The notes under the pieces were generated by a model. It was not told the origin of the DNA and made no database searches. It saw nothing but the letters and a program-made list of their open reading frames with translations. From Rhynochetos jubatus (taxonomy: Eukaryota > Chordata > Aves > Eurypygiformes > Rhynochetidae), in contig CM050658.1 of NCBI GenBank assembly GCA_027574665.1, positions 20,348,317 through 20,412,316 of the forward strand: a DNA stretch of 64,000 nucleotides. The letters are read 5' to 3'. Below are positions 54,501 through 61,438 of this stretch, one piece after another (position 1 is the first letter of the stretch; each line of letters begins with the position of its first letter). The translations under genes and the position numbers were made by a program.

Positions 54501-56601
54501 TGAAAACCAAAATGCCCAGGCAGATGGAATATTCCGAGGCACGCTGGCAGGAGAGCTCTGGCAAAGTAACCTGACCCACTTTGCCTCCCCCCTGCCACAA
54601 ACCTAGCTCACCAAGAGCAGAGGGCCAAGGGCTATTTTTAGCAGCTCTGAGCTCACATTTGAGCTGGCAGTACTAAGTATAGCCCATGGAATGTGACCCC
54701 AGCCACTCTGCAGCACAGCCAACCAGCAAGAGCTACAGGCCTGCCTGGCTCTGCCACACTCCTACCTGCCCTGAACCTGTCTGACTCGCCCCTGGCAAAA
54801 GAGCTAAATGCAAGGAAATTTTTTTTCTCATCCAAAGCTGTAAGTTTCTGGGCTACACGGTGAAGGAGAACTGAATACAAATATAAGAAAACAGACACTA
54901 AACAGGAATTTTGTGTTTCTTTTCCCTTGGTGACTATGACTAAAAAAAGTACCAACAGTTCCACAGCCTAAGAAATGTACAGTATTCCACAGATAGTAAT
55001 AGCCTTGCCTTCAGTTTACAGGGCACTGACAACCTGTTTTTCATTCCTGTACCTAAAACTTGTGCACTTTGCACTTCCTTACACATGAAGAGGGAACAGA
55101 AACAATAAAGCAAATGCCTGCTGGCCTATTTATTTCAGAAATATTGCCTAGTGATCTTGTATATGGGGCTTTTCATACAAAAAAAGTCTGAAGAATCCTC
55201 CCTGGGAATGCTTGCAATTTGAAAAATCCATTAAAGGACAAGACCTGTAACACGGTGCTGCTGTGCTTTTAACAAAGATCACTGTGTGGCACTGAAAGAT
55301 CTTTCCTTTCACCGCAGCCTTGTCTGCCTGGGGACTGACACAGAATTGCTTGCCATCCAGTGAATGAGAAGGGGTCCGATACCTGTAAGCAGCTGCAGGC
55401 TGGTTCCCGTCAGCACTGGTAAAGACACGATGCAGATAATCATTCAGCAGCCTGCTGTTCACGATCCCTTGGGAAAAACCAGAAGGGAAATAAATTTACG
55501 GAGTCAGGAGGTAAACTCAAACATTAATTTCATGTACAAGCAAGAAATTGGTAACTACGGGAAAACGATGCTCAGGTTTGCAGATCAACACAGTGGAAAA
55601 CGCAGCTTCAAGAAGTCATTTATCACCCAACTGTCTTCACTAGCAGCCCTAGACTCCAGCATTATGGGGCACCCCTCCACAACGGGGCTCTTTCCAGTTC
55701 GAGCTGCAGATACAATAGCCAACGGGAGGCTATAAATTGGTCCCCACAGGTAGAACTACATCCTCAGGAATCCTGCTGTACCACTTCCAGATAAAGTAAC
55801 TTCAAAAGCTGGAGATGGGAACCCAATTTCATTACCAAAAAATAAGAATAAACTTATCACTACTACAATTCCTGACGCCTTATTCGTACCTGGGGCATTT
55901 TGAGTACCTACATCTTTTAACCGCACTAGAAGATGCTGAGATAGAAAGGCTTGTGGATGCAGCTCATCTCATCTAACCCACAGCCCTCTTTAATGACGTA
56001 TGCCTCGCTTTAGCTTCCACTGCGCAAAACAATCCCTAGTGTCACATTGATGCAGCATGTTTTATTTCTGGGTGCAACAGTGCCCTCAGATGCCAGATTT
56101 GTGGTCTCACAAGCACGCTTCCGCTGGATTGGTGAGTCCAAGAGAAAACAGACTGCCTAGCAGGTACCAGAATTTCCCAAAAAGGATTTCTCAGAACTCG
56201 AGAAGCTGTCCATCCTGGAAAGGGAATTCCCTGAATCAGATGGGACAAAGGCAGGCAACTCCACATTCTCCAGTCTCATGCGGCAGGCCTGTGTGCTGAA
56301 GAAAGGGCACTGTGACATGAGCTTCTGAAGTCCTTAGCACTACAGGAACACCCCTCCCAAAATCACATTTCAGCTCAGGGCTTTACTCAGTTTCGGCCCC
56401 ACCACACCTCGCATCAGCAAGACAACTGCAACTGGAAGGCAGCTGAGCTCAGGCGAGGCAAGGGGCACTCACCCGATCCACACTGGTCCTGCTTTTACAC
56501 AGCATGCACAGGCCCATACCTGTGACCTTGGACTTCTCTGGCTCAGTGCTCAGCCTGTAGTTCTTCCTCGAGAAAACAGTCCCAGCACCTCTGGACGTCA
56601 T
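9528..56601 (-). CDS. RNF123: E3 ubiquitin-protein ligase RNF123 (KPC1), complete coding region
   Basis: Thirty-eight coding exons run from ATG 56601-56599 to TAG 9530-9528. Their lengths sum to 3927 nt, an exact multiple of three, giving 1308 aa against 1314 in human. Visible parts: a short N-terminal region; a B30.2/SPRY domain at about 85-255; a long conserved helical middle; and a C-terminal C3HC4 RING with ligands C1255, C1258, C1270, H1272, C1275, C1278, C1289 and C1292, all present. In mammals KPC1 pairs with KPC2/UBAC1 to ubiquitinate p27Kip1 in G1 and processes NF-kB p105 to p50; it is cytosolic. Those roles are family knowledge. A non-coding first exon is expected in the CpG island near 59020-59110. 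The gene hosts AMIGO3 on the opposite strand in its fourth-last intron, as in mammals. Exon edges are in the three exon-block entries. Confidence 0.96.
10505..12097. other. Non-coding region upstream of AMIGO3 (RNF123 intron)
   Basis: GC-rich sequence, becoming a CpG island from about 11180. It contains an AT-richer island at about 11080-11135 with homeodomain-like TAAT/ATTA cores (CAAATTAG, CCTAATGG). A strong splice donor CAG|GTACGT at 11880-11885 may end a non-coding first exon of AMIGO3, but no clear matching acceptor is visible before the ATG. No other gene is seen. Confidence 0.5.
11180..12120 (+). promoter_or_regulatory. CpG island and probable AMIGO3 promoter
   Basis: About 0.9 kb of dense CpG and GC-box-like sequence directly before the AMIGO3 start, with no TATA box. 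The open frame upstream of 12098 is an artefact of the composition. The start site cannot be fixed from sequence alone. Confidence 0.55.
12098..13618 (+). CDS. AMIGO3: Amphoterin-induced protein 3 (LRR/Ig transmembrane adhesion protein)
   Basis: Single uninterrupted coding exon of 506 aa; human AMIGO3 is 504 aa and also has one coding exon. Order of parts: signal peptide about 1-30; Cys-rich LRRNT; six leucine-rich repeats about 60-215 ([39 protein letters not shown]); LRRCT starting [11 protein letters not shown]; one C2-type Ig domain about 285-370; transmembrane helix about 386-408; and a cytoplasmic tail ending [11 protein letters not shown], typical of AMIGO proteins. The chosen ATG has A at -3 and is followed directly by the hydrophobic signal segment. 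AMIGO proteins are plasma-membrane homophilic/heterophilic adhesion molecules, best known in neurons; AMIGO3 can pair with the Nogo receptor. AMIGO1 and AMIGO2 are excluded by position inside RNF123. Confidence 0.96.
   Translation: MSPRAAAAPLGPWVAKVVLLFQLCTRSCIAPAPPQRCPTACICTSDLLSCSRQALQRVPRALPPTATTLDLSHNALAQLHDRWLAALPHLEALHISHNQIKDLSPQAFHNASYLRHLDLSSNHLRAVETHYFDALVSLEELLLYNNHITRVDENAFAKLSGLRKVYLSWNNLTAFPFRSVQGLGNYSLRTLDLSSNSLSSIPVEELAALPENIRNGLYLHNNPVRCSCPLYLMLQRWKQQGFSSVKDFFEEHTCKVSDNVPRSLIKFLKYSHMFENCSAGPEDAHPVPFPAMVGQTLLLTCNTSLPAAATTYMWISPRHEPIKHPGNSNRSLEVYRNGSLKIAAAKPWHSGVYVGLAINSPRNFSRLCEVNVTVHYPRPDGETFSTGLTTLLGCIVSLLLVLVYLYLTPCRCPSCCKKTAPPSPRQECSAQSSILSTTPPATDGPNRKVSANKHVVFLEPVRETQNGKIRLALGEDFPDAKHPKVLQLKSDSESISSVFSDTPIVS
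14455..14460 (+). terminator. AMIGO3 poly(A) signal (AATAAA)
   Basis: Canonical AATAAA about 840 bp after the AMIGO3 stop, followed by a T7 run (14468-14476). It closes an abruptly AT-rich block (14375-14470) in otherwise GC-rich sequence, giving an inferred 3' UTR of 13619 to about 14480. Confidence 0.6.
14480..21885 (-). other. RNF123 intron downstream of AMIGO3, no gene seen
   Basis: About 7.4 kb of unique-looking intron sequence without a convincing exon, tRNA or CR1 element on either strand. The short open frames show no recognisable family. One AT-rich patch at about 17955-18010, with ATTAG and AATTATTTA cores, stands out as a possible regulatory element. Confidence 0.55.
24667..31302 (-). 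other. RNF123 6.6-kb intron, no gene seen
   Basis: Second largest RNF123 intron. The part from about 25600 to 28800 is clearly AT-richer than its flanks and may consist of old, decayed transposons, but I could not name a family. The run 26575-26645 (CAGATGACACTAA and on) resembles an internal CR1 fragment only weakly. The Lys/Arg-rich open frame at 27665-27886 has no known domain and is not called. Confidence 0.45.
31655..31935 (+). mobile_element. CR1 LINE 3' fragment (copy 1)
   Basis: About 280 bp matching the 3' tail of avian CR1: GACAGGACAAAGGGTAATGG, then GTTGCCCAGAGAAGCTGTGG, CTGGATGAGGCTTGGAGCAA, GGTCCCTTCCAACCCAAACC and the terminal ATTCTATG. It is 5'-truncated as usual and lies in the RNF123 intron between exons 28 and 29, antisense to that gene, about 50 bp from the acceptor of exon 29. 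Confidence 0.9.
33640..34153 (+). mobile_element. CR1 LINE 3' fragment (copy 2)
   Basis: About 510 bp in the same orientation as copy 1 and clearly the same subfamily, extending further 5' (AGGAGGCCATGAAGATGCTC, GTTCAGCCTGGAGAAGGGAA). It ends in the CR1 terminal repeat CTATGATTCTATG (34141-34153). It sits about 85 bp from RNF123 exon 26. The first part (33640-33710) is more diverged, so the 5' edge is uncertain. Confidence 0.9.
44925..45480 (+). mobile_element. CR1 LINE 3' fragment (copy 3, different subfamily)
   Basis: About 550 bp of CR1: GGGTCTGGAGCACAGTTCCT, TTCAGCCTGGAGAAGAGGAG, GAAATGGCCTCAAGTGGTGC, GGGCTGCCCAGGGAAGTGGT, TTAAAAGACGTGCAGACGTG and the terminal GATTCTACGATTCTAA. The tail differs from copies 1 and 2, including the short block GGACTTGGCAGTGCGAGGGT, so it belongs to another CR1 subfamily. 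It lies between RNF123 exons 12 and 13, antisense to the gene. Confidence 0.9.
51371..51399. repeat. Short 8-bp tandem repeat (ATGATTAA)
   Basis: Three to four copies of ATGATTAA in the RNF123 intron between exons 4 and 5. A GGAA run follows at about 51520-51535. Simple-sequence repeats of no evident function. Confidence 0.7.
54413..54431. repeat. (GA)n microsatellite
   Basis: A short poly-A then GA dinucleotide run in the 2.5-kb RNF123 intron between coding exons 2 and 3. Nothing else recognisable is seen in that intron. Confidence 0.75.
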
Positions 56602-56662
56602 TCTTCACAGGCACCACTTCCAGAGCGGACATAAGACAGACAGATGCCTAGATCAAAACCTG
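56602..56662 (-). other. RNF123: RNF123 5' leader in first coding exon
   Basis: The best acceptor upstream of the RNF123 ATG on the minus strand is CGTCCTCCCCAG ending at 56663, which would give a 61-nt leader segment in this exon. A weaker alternative is GATCTAG about 15 nt nearer the ATG. The leader must start in an upstream non-coding exon. Confidence 0.5.
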
Positions 56663-58379
56663 CTGGGGAGGACGCTGCCTTTACACTTCTCCCTTTCTTG
56701 GAGGTTGAGGCACCTGGATTGAACAACAGGGATAAGCCAAAAACATAGCCAGAGTCCTTGCACTAACGCCATCATACAAGAGCCCAAAGCCCACTAACTG
56801 CCAACCCTGCTCCCAGTCCCAGCTGTCCAACAGCGCAAAAATCTTCCCAAAGCAGATGAGGCATTAAGTCACACTCCAGACAACCACAGGCCCCCCTCCA
56901 ACCAAAGGCACAAGGCAGAACCAAGCCAGAAACACAGGCAACCTTAGCACCGAGTTTGAGCCAGAAACACTGAGCCAGCACGGGGCCGCTGCTACCACCA
57001 CTGCCAAATACCGTGAAACTGGCAACTGCATGGCACTTCCAGTCCTGCCCTGATGAGGCACTTCGGCCTCTCTCTCCCCCACTGTGTTCTTTGAGACAGA
57101 AATACGCACCTGGTTCATCTTCTGTTTAACAGGTTAGTAGATTATTCTGCTATCCAAAGCAGAGAGAGAGAGGGAAAGAGAAATGCAGATGAACTGGACC
57201 ACAAAAGAATGTAACTGACTACAAAGCAAAAGACCCAGAGACCGGCTGTCAGTTCTATAGGGGCAAAAGCAGATGCAAGTAGAAATACACAGAAGTGTTT
57301 ACAGGTGAAAACCTACCACGAGACTAAAGATTTGTGACCCTTCCTGGTATCACTAGAACGCAAAGGATCCCATCAGAGCTTATCAGACGTGTCAGGACAA
57401 AAACAACCAATTCAAGTTGCTAGTTCCCTCCAGCTTCAAAACGTTAGGTTACACTCCTCTCCTGTTTCTGATTGCCCCAGTAGCCAACCATCACTGGAAC
57501 TCTCTCGTTCACTAGACAGCCAGCTGACAAACCACTTTGGACTGACAAATCACACAGCAACAGGAAAATGCAACAGGAGCAAAGGCTGTGGGCATTAAAT
57601 GCTGGCTGGCAATCTCATACAGAGCAGAGGCTAAGGTGAACCCAAGAAAAGTTAGTGAACCTGCCGAGTGACGCAAATGCCACGGCAACTCCACTGGCAC
57701 TTGAGCTTCAGCTAGACTCGGGAAAGGATTTCCTAATGCCCCTTTTTTCAGGGCCACCCCAGCATCCAGCACTGGAGCAGCACTGCCCGGCATCCCTCCT
57801 GCAGCACTGCGGCCGAGCAAAACTGCAGGAACAAAGCAAAAAACAGCTTGGATCAACGGCCCTGAACGATCCGCATCCGAGACTCAAAACAAGGAATAAA
57901 ACAATTAAACTACAAACACAATGATTACTCCCAAAGCAGAGCAGACCGATGTGTACTATCCTCATAGTTCTCTAAACATGAAGACGTGATTCCACCTCTG
58001 TCAGGACAAGTTTAAAACACTCGAGGGTGGCGGGGAGTGCCCCCAGCTCTTCCCGAAGGTGGGCGGCTGGGTACCCATGCTGCTGAAACAGCCGGAATGC
58101 CCTGGCACAGAGCGCAGCATGGCCACACGGGCACCGTATGGGATGCACTGCTGCAGTGCCAGGGTGGGTTTTTTTCGGACGGAGCAGATGCTGCTTTCAG
58201 CAGGTCAGAGAAAGGGCAGGGCAGGGCAGGGGGACACACGGCTGCCCCTTTGCTGCTCCCATGTGCGAGTCACCACGGGTTAAACTCCCTTCTCTGGGCA
58301 GTGGCAAGCAGCTTCCAGCACAAGGGTAGAATAAACAACACGGGGGAAGCCAGATCTTAAACTGAGCCGAGAAGCTGGG

Positions 58380-59260
58380 CCAGCAACCACAGTTTGGTCC
58401 ACCAGCTGCAGACCCAGCCCCCCGCTCTGGCCAGGACGGCGGGCAGGAAGGCGGCAGGGACACAGCCGGGCGGCAGAGGCCCGCGCGACGCTCGGGATTC
58501 TGCCCTGTGATCGCGGCAAAGGCGGCTGTCTGCGACACCCCCAACCTGGCGGCACCCCCAGCGCAGACACACCGGGCAGCATTGCGCAAACCCAGGAACG
58601 GCCGTTAAAACCGGGCACAGCCCGTAGCCACAAGCCGGCGGTATGCGCCGAGCCGAGCCAAGCCCAAACCCAGAGACACCCTTAGACTGGGAAGCCCTCC
58701 CCGCGGCCACAGACAAACCCGGCGGCATCCTCCACGCCCAAAAACACGCCCCAAACCGGGGGTGCCGCTACAGCGGTCCGCAACCCCCACAGCCCAGAAT
58801 CGCCACCAGGCGCGGAGGCACCCCCCACCCTGGCACCGCCCCCCCAAAAGCGAACGATACTACCCGAAACCGGCAGCACCCTCGAGACGCCCCTGCCCGG
58901 CCCCCAGATCCGCGGTGGCAAGGGCACTCAGCGGGCCGGAACCAGCGAGAGCCCCGCAGTACCGGGACCAGAAGAGGGGCAGCCAACAGCGACGCAGGCC
59001 CTGCAGCTGCCGCACTCACCGCCGGCCCGGCCCCACCGCCTCCACCGCGGGGCTACGGCGAGCCGCGAGGGCCATGCCGGGCAGGCGCGCGCGGTCCGCG
59101 TTGCCGGGAGACGGTCGGCCGTGGCGCCCTCCAGTGCTAGGCGCTCGGCTCTGGGGGCGGGCCGAGCCGGGCCGGGCGAGGCCGCCTTCCCGGGGGCAGG
59201 GGCAGGGGCAGAGCCCCCCGGTGCCGGGGGTGGCTGTGAAGTTCCCCCGGGGAAAGTGAG
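58380..59260. promoter_or_regulatory. CpG island and probable RNF123 promoter
   Basis: Dense CpG sequence without a TATA box, containing a minus-strand splice donor GGCG|GTGAGT at 59020/59019, a good end for a non-coding RNF123 exon 1 (about 59020-59110). GTTGCCGGGAGAC at 59100-59112 resembles an RFX X-box half-site pair. The PHF7-like gene ends only about 350 bp upstream. The island's left half, to 58876, recurs at the right end of the window. Confidence 0.6.
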
Positions 59261-59450
59261 CAGGCTGCGGGGCCAGCGAGACCCAAAGCACACGGCCGTG
59301 GCGCTGGGCAGCCGACCAAGACCAGCCCGCAAGGAGGGAGGCCTGGGGAAGGTGCTGCCAAGCCCCGGGCTCGAGACGGCCCTCTGGGCCCAGGAGGAGG
59401 AAGCCGACAAAGGAGGGTGGAATCTCCCAGTGCAGAGATTAGCGGCCAGC

Positions 59451-59456
59451 TTTATT
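59451..59456 (-). terminator. PHF7-like poly(A) signal overlapping the stop codon
   Basis: Plus-strand TTTATT reads AATAAA on the minus strand, and its TAA (59454-59452) is itself the in-frame stop of the PHF7-like gene. This leaves a 3' UTR of only about 20-25 nt. Confidence 0.8.
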
Positions 59457-61370
59457 GTGCCGGTGGAGGGGGGTCAGGGCCAGCACTCGGGGACGGCGCA
59501 CGTCTGGTCCCGCGGCGGCGTGCAGGCCGGGTGTAGGGATTTTGGGCGCGGCACTGCACGCGGGAGAGGTCTCGCACCCGCTCAGGCCCAGCTCGGCTGG
59601 AGCGTCTGCTGCTCTGCAGCGCTGGGGAGCTGCAGGAGGACCCCAACGGCAGCTGTCTGTCGGTGCTGGGGCTGCTGGTCTCCGGTTGGATGGAGCCGTG
59701 GGACGGCCCCAGTGCTGCCAGGCTGGGGGTGCTGCTCTCAGCACTGGGTGCTGGCAGGCGGCTGCTCCCACGGCATCTTCTGCGCCGCCTGGAGGGATTT
59801 CGGGCCTGACGGTGTAACCGGGAGCGGTCTCGCACCCGCTGGGGCCCAGGGGGGCTGGAGAGGCTGCTGCCCTCGTGCTGTGGGGAGCCGGGGGACGACC
59901 CCGATGCCGCCTGGCTGCCGGGGCTGCTGGTCTCGGGTGCCGCGGAGCCGTGGGAAGGCCCCAGCCCTGGCTGGCTGGCAGCGCCGGGGCTGGCGAGGTC
60001 GGAGTCGGCACTGGAGACTGTAGGGGGAAGCAGGAAGGTCAAGGGCATGGCCCCTAGGCCCAGGGCAGGACAGGCCAGGGAGGTGCTCCCAGCCCTCCTG
60101 GAGCAGAGAGGCTCTGCCAAGCCCACGCTGGGCACCCGCTGCCAGGCCTTGCCTGGTCCCTGGCCCCAGCCCAGGGGCACCCGGGCGCTTTGCCTCTTAC
60201 CGGTGCCCAGGCTGGCACAGCTGTCGCACTGCCAGCTGGCCGTGCTGTCCCTCAAGGAGGAGCAGTGCCTGTGGGTGCTGTCGCCAGCGCAGGAGCAGCA
60301 CAGGAGCAGTTGCCAGGGCCTGGGGAAGCAAACGGGTTCACGGCTGTGAGGACAAAGTGACCGCAGCACGGGATGCTCCGCCCGAGCTCTTGTTCTCAGT
60401 TCTCCCCCTTCGAGCCCTTGGCGAGACAGAGGTCCTGTGCAGAGCCCCGGGGTGCAGCTTTGGCAACTTACCCCTCCTCCTCTGCGTGCTGCCTGCCTTC
60501 TGGGCAAAGGCACTCGCTGGCATTGCAGCGGCTGTGCCCCTCGCTCAGTTCTGCAAAGTCGTGGCTGCTCTCCCATGTTGGTAATCTAACGGAGAAAGGA
60601 AAAGGGATGAGCCCCTGCTGCCCCGGCAGAAGGCAGACGCGGGGCACTCCTGCTCTTTGCCCCCAGCCCTGCTTCCGACTCCTCCGTGAAGCTGAAGCCC
60701 AGGCCCGGGGCACAGCGGAGGGCGGGGATGGCTGGGGCAGGCCCTGGCACGGCAGAGCACTTGCACCCTCTGCTCTTGTGAGCTGGGCAGAAGGACACCA
60801 ACCTCAAGGGAACTCGGATCCCCATGTTGAACATTTCTGAGAGAAAGCAGTCCCTGTCTCTACAGAGGGGGCAGCGGAAGCACAGGATGCCCGCATTCAC
60901 AGCCTGTCCCTGCAGGAGAAACAGGAGGAGCAGGAGTGAGGCCCCGGTGCTGCTGAGCGCCTGCCGCGCCCCGCGCGCAAGGGAACGGCTCCTACCTGGA
61001 CGCAGCCCCTGTGGAACCAGGCTGATTTGCAGGCTGGGCACACCATGGTGCTGTAGGACATTCTGTCGCCCACAGGCTCCAGGCACATGAGGCAGGCGGT
61101 GTTCTCCTCTGGAGCCGCCTCCACTGTCTGCTCTGGGCGGTGCTCCCAGCAGAAGGCGCTGGGGGGCAGAAGAGAGGGATGGGTGAGCTGAGAAGCGCTG
61201 GGTCTTTCCCCAGTGGCGTGGTGGCCAGGAGGGGACAGGAGGTACCTGTACAGAGGGCCGTAGTGCGTGACGCATTCGCCCTCCGCGGCACAGGGCAGGT
61301 GGAAGCTGCGGCGGCAGCCCTTGTGGCAGCAGGTGATGGCGGCCCAGCGCTCGCCACAGACGAAGCAGTG
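59452..61370 (-). CDS. PHF7/G2E3-like PHD-finger protein, C-terminal six exons
   Basis: Exons in transcript order: 61246-61370, 60996-61158, 60803-60909, 60472-60585, 60201-60319, 59452-60017. Frame is kept across all joins (1194 nt, 397 residues). The first two encode the second half of an extended PHD module (HCFVCGERWAAITC, then CRRSFHLPCAAEGECVTHYG) and the next Cys-rich unit (CLMCLEPVGD, VCPACKSAWFHRGCVQ). Exons 3-5 hold a third PHD/RING-like unit (CPLCRDRDCFLSEMFNMGI; LLCCSCAGDSTHRHCS; WQCDSCASL). The long last exon is Ser/Pro/Arg-rich with two internal repeats. Mammalian PHF7 is a testis chromatin protein with histone ubiquitin-ligase activity and G2E3 is its relative; function here is inferred. 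The third exon uses a weak donor, GTTGGT. The usual N-terminal zinc-finger exons are absent: the duplication junction at 61438/61439 lies 68 bp upstream of the first visible exon. Confidence 0.85.
59470..59990 (-). repeat. Internal tandem repeat in PHF7-like last exon
   Basis: Two units of about 80 residues. Each starts LGPSHGS, runs through PETSSP and a serine-rich stretch, and ends RVRDxSR followed by A(R/Q)NP and an arginine cluster (first about 59770-59975, second about 59480-59710). The arginine clusters could serve as nuclear-localisation or nucleic-acid-binding segments; that is inference. Confidence 0.75.
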
Positions 61371-61438
61371 CTGGAAAGAGCAGAGCAGCCCCCGTCAGCG
61401 GCGGCCTCACGGCCACCACAGCCTGCCCCACAGCTCCC

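Larger units (their letters stand above)
46914..56601 (-). other. RNF123: RNF123 coding exons 1-10 (N-terminus and SPRY domain)
   Basis: In transcript order: 56520-56601, 55383-55467, 52778-52854, 51858-51955, 50952-51006, 50187-50272, 49353-49439, 48769-48836, 47744-47880, 46914-47020. The first exon encodes MTSRGAG and on, and ends in phase 1 (ACA-G), joining GG-ATC of exon 2. The SPRY core is recognisable from LVDDDLLG (exon 4) through [19 protein letters not shown] (exons 5/6), [12 protein letters not shown] (exon 7), [17 protein letters not shown] (exon 8) and AYFPAISLS (exon 9). Exon 10 starts at TGGAAGG (47020), so it includes the [11 protein letters not shown] stretch; starting it at the internal CAG before ACCTAG would drop 13 residues. 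Confidence 0.93.
56315..61438. repeat. 5124-bp tandem duplication unit, copy 1
   Basis: The sequence from 56315 recurs from 61439 at a constant offset of 5124, so the unit is 56315-61438. It holds the RNF123 first coding exon with 205 bp of the following intron, the RNF123 leader and CpG island, and all visible PHF7-like exons. The left edge falls in RNF123 coding intron 1 and the right edge in a PHF7-like intron. Only AC is shared immediately at the breakpoint. Confidence 0.9.

Noticed and set aside
59121-60023. 300-codon plus-strand open frame
   Set aside because: Antisense to the PHF7-like last exon; its apparent repeats mirror the internal repeat of that exon.
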